From: Desulfurococcaceae archaeon
GTDB taxonomy: Archaea; Thermoproteota; Thermoprotei_A; Sulfolobales; Ignisphaeraceae
Length of the DNA stretch: 64,000 nucleotides
Assembly (NCBI GenBank): GCA_020832925.1
Contig: JAJHRF010000001.1
Span: 108,384-172,383, forward strand
Direction of reading: 5' to 3'
Positions within the stretch are counted from its first letter, which is position 1. The number at the start of each line of letters is the position of its first letter. Made by a program: the position numbers and the translations under genes. The notes beneath the pieces are model-generated. The model made no database searches, was not told where the DNA came from, and worked only from the letters and a program-made list of their open reading frames with translations. Below, one piece after another: positions 27,863-36,619 of this stretch.

Positions 27863-28165
27863 ATGATGAGTAATATAGTTAAATTGATAATAGCAGGTTC
27901 AAAACCTGAGGAAATAGCTAAATGCACACTGTTAGCTGTGAAAATACGTAAATATGTTGAGAGATTAGCAGATGTTCAGGTATTGTTCACGCTTGGTATT
28001 GAAGGTTTTAGCAGTATAACGATAGAGGACAAAATTTCTATAGAGTGTAATGATGATGATGAAATTTTGGAGAAAGCAATAAACGAAATTGCGAGGATTA
28101 TTACTAAACGTAAGTTTGTGGACATAGCTATAGCTGCAGCTACATATCATGGAGATTTATTGTGA
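27863..28165 (+). CDS. Hypothetical protein
   Basis: This protein of about 100 residues is unrecognised. It begins MMSNIVKLIIAGSKPEEIAK and looks like an alternating alpha/beta fold, with the internal pair LADVQVLFTLGIEG and ITIEDKISIECNDDD. The frame is open up to TTG 27839, but the ATG pair at 27863 and 27866 after GTGGT is preferred. No membrane helix is present. It lies alone between the winged-helix gene and the phosphoribosyltransferase regulator. Confidence 0.5.
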   Translation: MMSNIVKLIIAGSKPEEIAKCTLLAVKIRKYVERLADVQVLFTLGIEGFSSITIEDKISIECNDDDEILEKAINEIARIITKRKFVDIAIAAATYHGDLL

Positions 28166-28287
28166 ATCGAATGCTATCTAACGCTGAGATAAAGCATTGT
28201 ATACTTAACTAAACTAAAGTAGGATAAACTATATATTGTCTTAAACCTAGATTATAGAATATAGCTGAGTTTACAAAGGTGTATAAA

Positions 28288-29028
28288 ATGATTATGAAAA
28301 GTTACGTTGATGAAGGTGTAGATTATGCAGATCTTGTTGTAGAACTATTGGTGAGCCTTAAGAAGTTTATGAAGTTTAAAGAACTTGAGACACTTCTAGG
28401 AATTTCAACACCGACTCTTTGGAGATATATTCATGGAGATATAAAGCCTAGTCAAGATCGTGCAAAAACTATGTTATCTAGGCTTTTGAGTATCGATATT
28501 ATAGAGCTTTTACTATCCAGAGTTTTAAAGATAATGGACAGCGATATCGTCAGTCTATATCCTATAGTCTACAACGTGGACATACTTACATTTGCGTCGA
28601 TAGATGCTATGATATGGGGTAAAGATAGAAGATTTACAGCATTAGTTACAGTTGAGGTAGACGGTATACCTTTAGCAACTATGATAGCTAAGAGGCTAGG
28701 TTTAAAAATGGCTGTTGTTAAGAAGAAGAAAGAGGTAGGTTTCTCAAAATTCATAGAGTTAAGCTATGTAACATCTATGCCTCCAGAGATAGTAACACTA
28801 TATCTACCTGAAGGTGTCCTAGAACCTGATGACAGAGTACTTATCGTTGATGATCTTGTGAGAAGTGGTAGAACTACCTCAGCTCTATGTGAATTAGTGA
28901 AGAAATGTGGAGCTAGACCTGAAGGATTCTATGCACTTATAGCTATAGGAGATACTTGGAGAAGAGCTGTAGAGCAATGTGTAAGCAGTAATTACAAGAT
29001 TCTGTACTCTGTAAGATCGTCTAGTTAA
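28288..29028 (+). CDS. HTH-phosphoribosyltransferase regulator (GfcR/PurR-like)
   Basis: This 246-residue protein joins an N-terminal helix-turn-helix (LLGISTPTLWRYIHGDIKPS, about 40-60) to a type I phosphoribosyltransferase domain. The PRPP loop is VLIVDDLVRSGRTT (about 190-203). Archaeal proteins of this build act as sugar- or purine-responsive transcription regulators; which ligand is used here is unknown. ATG 28288 is preferred because AGGTG lies six bases upstream; GTG 28279 is the alternative. It heads a run of four same-strand genes. Confidence 0.82.
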   Translation: MIMKSYVDEGVDYADLVVELLVSLKKFMKFKELETLLGISTPTLWRYIHGDIKPSQDRAKTMLSRLLSIDIIELLLSRVLKIMDSDIVSLYPIVYNVDILTFASIDAMIWGKDRRFTALVTVEVDGIPLATMIAKRLGLKMAVVKKKKEVGFSKFIELSYVTSMPPEIVTLYLPEGVLEPDDRVLIVDDLVRSGRTTSALCELVKKCGARPEGFYALIAIGDTWRRAVEQCVSSNYKILYSVRSSS

Positions 29029-29053
29029 GTTCTAGAAACTGAAAGTGTAGACT

Positions 29054-29689
29054 ATGAGCAAAACCGTAGATATAGTGGTAATTAATTCATTAAATGTATC
29101 GGTATGCGAAGATGCTCTAAAAATTGCAGAGGAATTCAGAAATGTACTACATTTAATATGCGGGGGGTTAGGGGAATGCTTAGAATATGTTGATTTAGTT
29201 GATAGAGTTTACGGGGTTCCAAATGTATATGACGATGATCATATAATAAAGGAGTTCAAAAAGAGAAACATTTTTGTAAGTGGTAGATGGGTCACAGTAG
29301 ATGGTATCTGTATAACAGGTATTGATTCTAAAAACCCTATGCAATCAGTTAACAAGATACTTACCCAATCTATCGATAATCAGTGCGAAATGAGTTTAGT
29401 GTTGTCAGCGTACCCTATGGCAATATCTAAATGTTCTAAAATTAATTTCAGAGGTAGGGGATTAACTGTAGGTCTACCTATTGAAGTTTCAAAGATGATG
29501 TTGAGTGTAGGTAAGGGGTTAAGGATCATTATAGCGTGTTCTGAGTATCTACAAAATTTCTGCATAGATAGATTAGGCGACGATATTCTCTACATATCTA
29601 TACCTAACAGTATTAACATATCATTAATTAGTGTTGATGTAAGTAAAAGGATTGTATTGGATATACGTGTACTCAAGGAGGGACCATGA
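29054..29689 (+). CDS. Degenerate metallophosphoesterase-like protein
   Basis: This 211-residue protein is distantly like small archaeal calcineurin-type phosphoesterases in overall strand pattern, for example the VDRVYGVPNVYDDDHIIKEF section where GNxD would normally sit, and VDGICITGID. The usual metal motifs (DxH, GNHE/GNxD, GHTH) are not intact. It may be an inactive derivative or a different fold. It is packed 25 bases after the phosphoribosyltransferase regulator. The confident statement is only that the frame is a real gene. Confidence 0.4.
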   Translation: MSKTVDIVVINSLNVSVCEDALKIAEEFRNVLHLICGGLGECLEYVDLVDRVYGVPNVYDDDHIIKEFKKRNIFVSGRWVTVDGICITGIDSKNPMQSVNKILTQSIDNQCEMSLVLSAYPMAISKCSKINFRGRGLTVGLPIEVSKMMLSVGKGLRIIIACSEYLQNFCIDRLGDDILYISIPNSINISLISVDVSKRIVLDIRVLKEGP

Positions 29690-29762
29690 TATTTATATAT
29701 CCGTAGCTCACCTATTTTGTATACTATGTATGAAAGTTATTTTTGGTGTAAGGTTGAAGATT

Positions 29763-30281
29763 ATGAGTATTAGTAGTGAATATGTAAAGATAAGGTTGGC
29801 GACAAAGGATGATATAGATTCGGTAATAGCTATAAATATTGAATGTCTTCCAGAACATTATCCATACTCTTTTTGGCTAGAACATCTCGAGAAATGGGGA
29901 GATGTTTTCTACGTTGCAGAAGTTGATGGACATGTAGTTGGATATGTGTTAACAAGAGTTGAAGAAGGGTTTAGTCGTTGTAGAGGAGAAGAAGCTAAAA
30001 TAGGTCATATAGTGAGTGTAGCAGTTAAGGAAGAGTATAGAGGTAGAGGAATAGCTACAGCTCTTCTTACAGCAGCTATTTCAGCACTTAGATCTATATA
30101 CGGTGTTGAAGAGATTCAGCTCGAGGTTAGGATCAGTAATTATAAAGCGATCAAACTTTACGAAAAACTAGGATTTATTAAAGCAGAGAGAATTAAGAAT
30201 TACTATCTTGATGGAGAAGATTCCTATCTAATGATTAAAAACGTCTTAGAGAAACCTTGCAACATTAAATCAATTGAATAG
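29763..30281 (+). CDS. ard1: N-terminal protein acetyltransferase Ard1 (NatA catalytic subunit)
   Basis: This 172-residue GNAT enzyme closely resembles Sulfolobus Ard1, which acetylates N-termini of proteins such as Alba. Shared segments are RLATKDDIDSVIAINIECLP, HIVSVAVKEEYRGRGIATAL (motif A), LEVRISNYKAIKLYEKLGF and the ending YYLDGEDSYLM. The frame is open from 29652, but ATG 29763 matches the family start. A second RimI-like copy lies at 3179-3625. It sits 16 bases before the next gene. Confidence 0.9.
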   Translation: MSISSEYVKIRLATKDDIDSVIAINIECLPEHYPYSFWLEHLEKWGDVFYVAEVDGHVVGYVLTRVEEGFSRCRGEEAKIGHIVSVAVKEEYRGRGIATALLTAAISALRSIYGVEEIQLEVRISNYKAIKLYEKLGFIKAERIKNYYLDGEDSYLMIKNVLEKPCNIKSIE

Positions 30282-30297
30282 CAAGGATTTTTAAACT

Positions 30298-31170
30298 ATG
30301 TATAGGAGAATTATGGTTCCATACTGTGGCGATATACATTTAGAGAAATATTCCTCAGTGTTAGTAGAGAATGGAGAGGTATTAGTAAGAACATCTTATG
30401 CGTATCTATCGGTAGCAGATATAGCTTTAAACAATTGTGTATTAGTAGGTGGAGAGAGAAAAGTGTTAGGATCTATAGCTGTAGGTAGAGTAGTAGATAC
30501 AGGAGTTGATGTAGATGACATAGTTTCAGGTTCAAGAGTTATAGTGTTTACTGTGAATTCTTCAAACTACATAGATAAGATAGGAGGTGCTCAAGATATG
30601 CTTAGTGTGAGAAGAGATATCGTTAAGATTATTAAACTTGATGAATATAGTGATAGGGATGTCTTGGTGTTAGCAACGCTATCGATTATTAAAGACTTAA
30701 TAGATTACATTAAAGGTGTAGATGTAGTACTTATAGGGGAAGATATATCGATTCTGACATTCGCTTACTATGCTAAAAAGTATTCATGTAGAGTAGGAGT
30801 AGTACCTAAACATACTATACAATTTCTGAGTACTGTAGGAACAGAACATGTGTCGGTCTATAGTTCGGAGAAGCGGTTTGATGTAATAATTCTAGCAACG
30901 CACGACCCGCTTCTTATGTGTTTTGCAGTTAAGAGATTCACTAAAACTAAGAACTCTGTAGTAATTATGTATCCACATATGTATAGAAGTTTAGCGTTTC
31001 CATGTATTGAAGGAGTTGATATAACTATCAAGACGATGAGTTTCGGCGATTTTGACGTAGGTATAGAGGTTTTCAACGCATACAAAGACTCGATCCAGAA
31101 AATGATTAAGATTATGGAATTAGATAGCATTGGAACTAAAGTAAAAGAACCTTTAATAGTTAAACTATAG
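30298..31170 (+). CDS. Degenerate MDR-dehydrogenase-like protein
   Basis: This 290-residue protein has an N-terminal stretch that resembles the GroES-like half of medium-chain dehydrogenases (VLGSIAVGRVVDTGVDVDDI then GSRVIVF). A Rossmann-like part follows (VDVVLIGEDISILTFAYYA). The usual zinc ligands (C-x-H, GHE) and the GxGxxG loop are missing, so catalysis is doubtful. It may be a non-catalytic relative or an unrelated fold. It ends flush against the convergent radical SAM gene: 31170 is its last base and 31171 the last base of the opposite gene. Confidence 0.5.
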   Translation: MYRRIMVPYCGDIHLEKYSSVLVENGEVLVRTSYAYLSVADIALNNCVLVGGERKVLGSIAVGRVVDTGVDVDDIVSGSRVIVFTVNSSNYIDKIGGAQDMLSVRRDIVKIIKLDEYSDRDVLVLATLSIIKDLIDYIKGVDVVLIGEDISILTFAYYAKKYSCRVGVVPKHTIQFLSTVGTEHVSVYSSEKRFDVIILATHDPLLMCFAVKRFTKTKNSVVIMYPHMYRSLAFPCIEGVDITIKTMSFGDFDVGIEVFNAYKDSIQKMIKIMELDSIGTKVKEPLIVKL

Positions 31171-32751
31171 TTAATGTTTCATCAAGAAATCGAATCTGTA
31201 CTCTAGGTATAAAGGATTGAATTTCATGTTTATAATTCTTATCCACGGAGGTTCTCTACCCCACCCCTCTATTACGTACCGAAGTTTATCGATATTTGAA
31301 GAAACGATGTTTAGAAATCTTGATAATGTGCAATTTTCTTTTACACACTGGATAATGATGCTAGATAGCTCAGTATTCCCTAGAGCTATAACTGCTTGGG
31401 CAAACCCCCATTTAGGATCCATAATGTCTATAGATACGAATTTATAGTCCTTAATAAGGTTTTTATACATTTTAATCCTATCAGAGCTCTTTAATACATA
31501 ATCAGGTGGTAGGTATTGAAAAGGAGTCCAAGGCTTTGGTATAAGTATGTTCAATGATATCTCGATAAATTTGCGCTTTTTCACGGTATTCTTAAGTCTC
31601 TCTAAGAAAAGTTTTAAAGCATAAATCTCTTCATCTATGCTAAGCCTAGGAAAACCCGTTATTAAGTATAGCTTTACGTGGTTGTATCCAATACTATAAG
31701 CGTTGGTTACAATATCTACGAGATCATCTATACAACCACATTTCCCAATTTTACATGAATACGAAGTTACAAAAGTTTCGGGAGCCATAGTCAATGTTTT
31801 TTGTCCTAATGAAAAGATCATCTCAAGTCTCGATTTTGTTAAATGCTCTAATCTTAGTGATGGTATACTAGCTTGAATACCATCCTTAAGCAATTTATCT
31901 AACAATTTATCTGCATAAGGTATGCTAAAGAATGATAAGCTATAGAATATCGTTCTCTTAGCTAAAGGAATGTAGTCAAGACCTTTCTCAATAACTCTAC
32001 AAACAGTTTCATAAGATCTAAACCTATAGGGGTAAGCCACATGCGATTCTAGGCAGAATGGACACATATAGAGACAACCTCTTGATAATTCTATCCTTAA
32101 ACCATAACCAAAAACAGGCTCCTCATCTATAGAGTAAACTTGCTTAAGAGGATGAAAAGCCTGATCAAGATTCCCTACAACACATTTATCAACAGAACTC
32201 TCACGATGTGGAATCCATACACATTTTAAGTTCCCTAAAGCTTTCAATGGAACATCTTCTTGAGCTGAGTAAACAACTTCATTAATTATCTCTTCAACTT
32301 CCCCAATCACAACAGCATCAGCTATTCTGCTTAATGGAAACGGATTTGCTGTAGGAGCCAATCCGCCGACGACGATAGCAGGTTTTGTTCTTCTTCTCTG
32401 ATGAGGGAGAAGCCCTAATGAGTTAAGGATATGCGCGATATTAAGATAATCTAATTCAAAAGATGCTGAGACGAGTATTAAATCCATGTCTCTTAAGCTT
32501 ATGTTATAATCAAGAGACTCTATCTCGTCGTTATCGATATTGTAAACAAATCTATACGCTATCGCATCCTGTAATTCGTTTATATATTCGTAAAAAAGAT
32601 GAAGAACTAACGAACTAGAAGCAGCATTGTATGGGAGTGGAAAAAGAATACCTATACGTATGTCATTAGGTCTACCTCTCTTTACAATTTTATTTATTTC
32701 TCTCCTCGGTTTAAAGATCTCTTTAACCACGTAATCACCATTTAAATACAA
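31171..32751 (-). CDS. B12-binding-domain radical SAM protein
   Basis: This 526-residue enzyme has an N-terminal cobalamin-type domain (AIVVGGLAPTANPFPLSRI) and a radical SAM core with RGCLYMCPFCLE (C-x3-C-x2-C). Later segments KLYLITGFPRLS and EISLNILIPKPWTPFQ match the B12-radical SAM group that includes methylthiotransferase and bacteriochlorophyll-type enzymes. The last 100 residues carry CxxxxC-type pairs. No substrate is known. It faces the MDR-like gene tail to tail with no spacer. Confidence 0.83.
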   Translation of the reverse strand: MYLNGDYVVKEIFKPRREINKIVKRGRPNDIRIGILFPLPYNAASSSLVLHLFYEYINELQDAIAYRFVYNIDNDEIESLDYNISLRDMDLILVSASFELDYLNIAHILNSLGLLPHQRRRTKPAIVVGGLAPTANPFPLSRIADAVVIGEVEEIINEVVYSAQEDVPLKALGNLKCVWIPHRESSVDKCVVGNLDQAFHPLKQVYSIDEEPVFGYGLRIELSRGCLYMCPFCLESHVAYPYRFRSYETVCRVIEKGLDYIPLAKRTIFYSLSFFSIPYADKLLDKLLKDGIQASIPSLRLEHLTKSRLEMIFSLGQKTLTMAPETFVTSYSCKIGKCGCIDDLVDIVTNAYSIGYNHVKLYLITGFPRLSIDEEIYALKLFLERLKNTVKKRKFIEISLNILIPKPWTPFQYLPPDYVLKSSDRIKMYKNLIKDYKFVSIDIMDPKWGFAQAVIALGNTELSSIIIQCVKENCTLSRFLNIVSSNIDKLRYVIEGWGREPPWIRIINMKFNPLYLEYRFDFLMKH

Positions 32752-32873
32752 ATACCGTACTAGAAATTTAATAACTACTCCATATAATAACGTAGATCAT
32801 TAAGTATATAGAAGCTTTTGTAGGATATTTATTCATAAGAATTAAACATTAGAAAGAAGTTTTAACAGCTATT

Positions 32874-33299
32874 CTACAATACGCCTTTAAGTGTGGTAGA
32901 TCTCCTTAGCACCTCAATAACAGAATTGACGTATTCGTTAACTATATCCGTATGTTTCTTCTTTATGTGATCTTCTATTATTTGAATTGGTAGCTCTTCA
33001 TTACATAAACCACATATAGCTACCGATCCATTAACTTTTTTGGTTACAGGTTTAATCTTTATAATTATGGGGATAGTGTATTTCATTAACACACGAGCTT
33101 TAATCCCCGAACCTGTTTTCTCCATTATGCGTTGCACATAACCTCTGATTTGATGTTTGCTAAGTCCATATTTCGTAGCTATAGTACTTGGACTACCCTC
33201 TTCAACAAAATAATCGTAGAGAGCTTTAACAACTTCTTCTTTACCTGCTAACATCTTAAGTACTAAGTACTCTAAAACAGATGCTAAACCGCTCCTCAT
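32874..33299 (-). CDS. HTH protein with C2H2-type zinc finger
   Basis: This 141-residue protein pairs a helix-turn-helix (SPSTIATKYGLSKHQIRGYV, about 36-55) with a single zinc finger, C96-x2-C99-x11-H111-x4-H116. A finger-plus-HTH in one short protein suggests a small sequence-specific regulator. It stands alone with a 330-base gene-free stretch upstream. No target is evident. Confidence 0.65.
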   Translation of the reverse strand: MRSGLASVLEYLVLKMLAGKEEVVKALYDYFVEEGSPSTIATKYGLSKHQIRGYVQRIMEKTGSGIKARVLMKYTIPIIIKIKPVTKKVNGSVAICGLCNEELPIQIIEDHIKKKHTDIVNEYVNSVIEVLRRSTTLKGVL

Positions 33300-33632
33300 A
33301 TCATCTCCTACAAATATCTAATTATTATTAAAATATTTAAGCTAGTTAACTAAATAGGTTTTTAAGGTTTAATGAAACTTCACCTTAAATCTTGAGTCTA
33401 GAACTCTTTTAAACTATATATCAATACTTTATAAGTATTGCTAAGGTATTACCGTCAATCGAATTAAGCTCAAGGTTGATATTCAAGAAAATTATGATAC
33501 GAAGTAGGGTTTCAAGGATATTCAAGAAGAGTATTACTTAAGTTAGACAGCTACAAGGTATATATTTCTGCTCTATGTATCTTAGAATTATGAGGATGAT
33601 TTAGCTTACTGATAAAATATGGTGAACATGGT
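33300..33632 (+). other. Gene-free stretch between two regulators
   Basis: This 333-base gap separates the divergent HTH/zinc-finger and RHH genes. It is AT-rich and no gene longer than about 30 codons was convincing. A TATA-like GTATATATTTC lies at about 33550-33565 and could drive the RHH gene, leaving a leader of roughly 40 bases with GGTGA near 33622 as ribosome-binding site. No C/D box set was found. Confidence 0.35.
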
Positions 33633-33884
33633 ATGACCAAGAATAATTACCGTGTATTTGAGTTAGAGATACCTTTAACGAAAGTAATATCGATAAAGAT
33701 AGACAGTGAAACACTAAAAGAAGCTGACTTTATTTATCGTAAGAGAGGGTTTAGAAGTAGATCAGAATTTATTCGTGAAGCTATCGCAATCTATATTGAA
33801 CTTCTGAAGAAGTTTGATCGAGATGAAGTTAAACGAATACTCGAATCAGTAATAGATTCTGAATCACCATTGAAAAAAAGATAA
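33633..33884 (+). CDS. Ribbon-helix-helix (CopG/Arc-type) DNA-binding protein
   Basis: This 83-residue protein is a short RHH regulator. The beta-strand VISIKIDSETLKEADFIY and helix GFRSRSEFIREAIAIYIELL form the fold at about residues 18-60. The remainder is a charged tail. ATG 33633 has GGTGA close upstream. It ends 42 bases before tRNA-Leu(CAG) and may control itself or the divergent neighbour. Confidence 0.85.
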   Translation: MTKNNYRVFELEIPLTKVISIKIDSETLKEADFIYRKRGFRSRSEFIREAIAIYIELLKKFDRDEVKRILESVIDSESPLKKR

Positions 33885-33926
33885 ACTTTATACTCCACAA
33901 CACATAGCTATAATACAGAGAGCTAC

Positions 33927-34014
33927 GCGGGGGTGCCCGAGCCAGGTCAAAGGGGTCGGGCTCAGGACCCGATGGCGTAGGCCTGCGTGGGTTCAAATCC
34001 CACCCCCCGCACCA
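33927..34014 (+). tRNA. tRNA-Leu (anticodon CAG)
   Basis: Acceptor GCGGGGG (33927-33933) pairs with CCCCCGC (34004-34010). The anticodon loop is CTCAGGA, giving CAG. CCA is encoded at 34012-34014. From base 1 to the discriminator the gene is the same as the tRNA-Leu at 9616 except for one base, T to C at the first anticodon position. A TATA-like ACTTTATAC at about 33885-33893 lies upstream. IS-related debris follows downstream. Confidence 0.98.
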
Positions 34015-34144
34015 ACAACTATCATCTATATGTTATTGTTTTAACATCTTAACTATTTAACTATTAAACAGTTTCCAGCTCATCATACCTAAACTGATAA
34101 CCTTTAACTCTCCCTTTCTTCGATTTTGAGTATCTATAAGTTAC

Positions 34145-34400
34145 CTACCGACCTCTTCCCAACCCTGAAGTGTGGGGGTTCCTGTTGATGTGGGGAGGTT
34201 TGGGATTACATCCTCTATTCGGGGGTCTCAATCTCCGTACCCCTATCCCTATCAGGGCTCAGGATTATGGATATGTTTTGAACATTGTCAACTGCTCAAA
34301 ATACTTAGTACTCATCACCAAGAATAACTAAATCGAGAAAATCTATATGTTTTCTCTCCACCCCCACCTTAAAAGGTAAGGCTCTCAGATGTAAGTTGCT
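34145..34400 (-). pseudogene. Remnant of an IS200/IS605-type element (TnpB C-terminal tail and structured end)
   Basis: On the minus strand a frame at 34258-34145 encodes a Pro/Arg/Gly-rich peptide containing GIGVRRLRPPNRGCNPKPPH and ends in TAG; this looks like the C-terminal tail of a crenarchaeal TnpB. Over the same bases, CCCCCACACTTCAGGGTTGGGAAG... with the following AGAGGTC resembles the hairpin plus GAGGTC right end of IS605-type elements. A second hairpin-like piece (CCCCACCTTAAAAGGTAAGG, near 34370) may be further debris. No transposase body remains. Identification is from memory of such ends. Confidence 0.5.
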
Positions 34401-34652
34401 TTCATTGATTTTAAGCCTGTAATCATGATGTTGTAGAATCTGTAGAGTTTTTCACCATGGCATGACTTAGCATGTATAGAGCTTAGCTTCTTGTTTACTT
34501 ATATAGTTGTTTATTTATAGATTTTTACAGGCTCAGAGCTTGGCAATAAACTCACACGGAATTTCAATACTTTAACTGTATAATGATATCTGTAATGCGT
34601 GTCTTTGCCATAATACAGAATGTTTTAAGCCTGTTGTATGAGGTTTAGGTCT

Positions 34653-35615
34653 ATGAAGGGGTCTGATCTTTCAGGGGCTGTATATAGAGAGACTTATAAA
34701 GTGTTGAGGTTTGCTGTATTGTTATCTTTGTTTGGTACTGTAGTTGAGTTGATAGTAGCGTATCTATCTTCGTCGATAATAATCTATTCAGATGTTATAC
34801 ACTGGGTAACAGATACATCTCTAGAGCTTATCTCTATGATAACTTTCTATATAATTTCAAAAGTGTCTAGAAAGATTAAATGGAACATATTTGCACTTGA
34901 AGCGTTGCTGGTGTTAATGGTAAGCATAGTTTTGTTTGGATTCTACTTGTATATGTTGATAAATACTGTGAAATCGTATGCTGAAACAGCTTTTGAACCA
35001 ACGACAACTAATCCATTCCTAGCCATCGTAACAGCGTTCGGAGGCTTCTTAACATTCGTAATGTTTATCGTTGAGCGAAGAGCGTACAAAGAATTGAGGA
35101 CAGAGATACTAAAGGTCGACACAAGACATGCAATGATCGATATGGCTATAGCTTTCATAGCATCTATAGGAATAGTATTAACAGCTTACATGAGAAATGT
35201 AATACTGGAATTAACTGTTGTTTTACTAATACTATATGCAGCATTACAATCAATGATCGATTTAAGTAGAGAAGCGGTAAAATCAATACTCGGGTTCGAA
35301 GCGGATCCTAATTTAAAAACTCAACTAATATCAAAGCTTAGTGAATTAAATCGTGAAGAGATCAAGATAGGGGAAGTAGAGTTGCGCAAAATGGGCACGT
35401 TTTATGTGGCTAAAGTTAACGTATATCTAGATCCGAAGATAACCATAGGTGAGGCGCATAGGCTTAGGAAATTGATTAATATATTGTCTAGGGAGGTGTC
35501 TGAGCTGATATACCATGTAGATGTCATGTTCTACCCCATGAAGAAGTATAATTACTTGAAGAGAAAAGAAGTACATCGAAAACGTCGAGGTAAAGCATCT
35601 TTCTCAGAACGTTAA
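34653..35615 (+). CDS. Cation diffusion facilitator (CDF) family transporter
   Basis: This 320-residue membrane protein is a CDF-type divalent cation/proton antiporter. Six membrane helices are visible. Helix 2 carries SDVIHWVTDTSLE and helix 5 RHAMIDMAIAFIAS, which hold the acidic and His residues of the metal site. A cytoplasmic C-terminal domain starts near 230, followed by a short basic tail. Likely cargo is zinc, manganese or iron for export. ATG 34653 follows GAGGT by eight bases; ATG 34638 would add five residues. Confidence 0.88.
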   Translation: MKGSDLSGAVYRETYKVLRFAVLLSLFGTVVELIVAYLSSSIIIYSDVIHWVTDTSLELISMITFYIISKVSRKIKWNIFALEALLVLMVSIVLFGFYLYMLINTVKSYAETAFEPTTTNPFLAIVTAFGGFLTFVMFIVERRAYKELRTEILKVDTRHAMIDMAIAFIASIGIVLTAYMRNVILELTVVLLILYAALQSMIDLSREAVKSILGFEADPNLKTQLISKLSELNREEIKIGEVELRKMGTFYVAKVNVYLDPKITIGEAHRLRKLINILSREVSELIYHVDVMFYPMKKYNYLKRKEVHRKRRGKASFSER

Positions 35616-35635
35616 TTAAATAGTTTTGAATAGTT

Positions 35636-36535
35636 TTAAGCTGTATATAGATGGGAAGAGCCATCGCATTCAAATCCTGGTGTATTAAGGTTTCTAAAAC
35701 CTTCCCTACAGGAGGCAAAGACCATACCTTCATCTTCAACTAGTTCTTTCACCATCTTCATGTAGCTATACCTTAGATCAGCCCTAAGGTATCGATAACC
35801 ATTGATATTCTCAGCCTGTTCCTTACTATACATCTCTAACAACTTTTTCCCTATATGCGGAAACGCTATAATTAACCTCTTTAAGCTATCAGGTTTAGCT
35901 TTATATGTTGAGGATGTCACCTGTAGAACACCTCTTCTACCCAACTCAGTAATAAGCTTCTTAATGATGTTAAAATCGTCGTTTATAAAAGGTACTATAG
36001 GGTCAATTCTAGCTGTAACCTTAATTCCGTTTTGTATCAACATCTCTATAGTTTTCAGCCTCTCTGATGGTGAAGGTGCTCCAGGTTCTAATTGTGAAGC
36101 TATAGTTTTATCTAATGTTGTAATAGTTATCGAAACAACAACTTGATCTCTGAATTTCTTTAGAATATCTAGATCTTTCAAAACAAGAGAACTTTTTGTT
36201 AAAATCAGGATCTTAAAACCCTGGCTAAGGAGTATGATCAAGGCTCTTCTAGTTAAATTGTATTGAGATTCTATAGAGGGGTATGGATCACTACTAGAAG
36301 ACATCTCAACTAAGGCACCCTTGGGGAGTTTGTAAATATCTTTCTTCAAGTTATCGATAAAATTATCCTTGGCTCTAACAATGTTATGCCTCGGTATATA
36401 GCTTGTAGCATAACAGTATAGACATCCGTGGCTGCACCCTGTATACGGATGGATAACCCATTTCATAGGGCATGTACATAAAGGTGATCTCCACGGATCG
36501 AACGGTTTTATCACTTTCATGTACCTATTAAACAA
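35636..36535 (-). CDS. SPL-family radical SAM protein
   Basis: This 299-residue protein belongs to the spore-photoproduct-lyase-like radical SAM group (COG1533). The cluster motif is YTGCSHGCLYCYA (C-x3-C-x2-C), and the region SSSSDPYPSIE is the matching family element. The family is widespread in archaea without a spore, so DNA photoproduct repair is not proven for it. It converges with the CDF gene, 20 bases between stops. Confidence 0.88.
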   Translation of the reverse strand: MFNRYMKVIKPFDPWRSPLCTCPMKWVIHPYTGCSHGCLYCYATSYIPRHNIVRAKDNFIDNLKKDIYKLPKGALVEMSSSSDPYPSIESQYNLTRRALIILLSQGFKILILTKSSLVLKDLDILKKFRDQVVVSITITTLDKTIASQLEPGAPSPSERLKTIEMLIQNGIKVTARIDPIVPFINDDFNIIKKLITELGRRGVLQVTSSTYKAKPDSLKRLIIAFPHIGKKLLEMYSKEQAENINGYRYLRADLRYSYMKMVKELVEDEGMVFASCREGFRNLNTPGFECDGSSHLYTA

Positions 36536-36619
36536 ACCATATATACCCTTATGATCTTTGTGTGCACAACACTTTTTATTCTTACGGCTCTTTAAATTTC
36601 TTAAAGGTGATAAAACTTG

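Noticed and set aside
34070..34110. Minus-strand ATGATGA motif resembling a C box near 34085
   Set aside because: No D or D' box lies at the right distance, only CTGT, and there is no second C' box.
34275..34320. Minus-strand GTGATGA with a TTGA 12 bases later, resembling half of a C/D sRNA
   Set aside because: No C' box and no properly spaced D box; it lies within IS-element debris.
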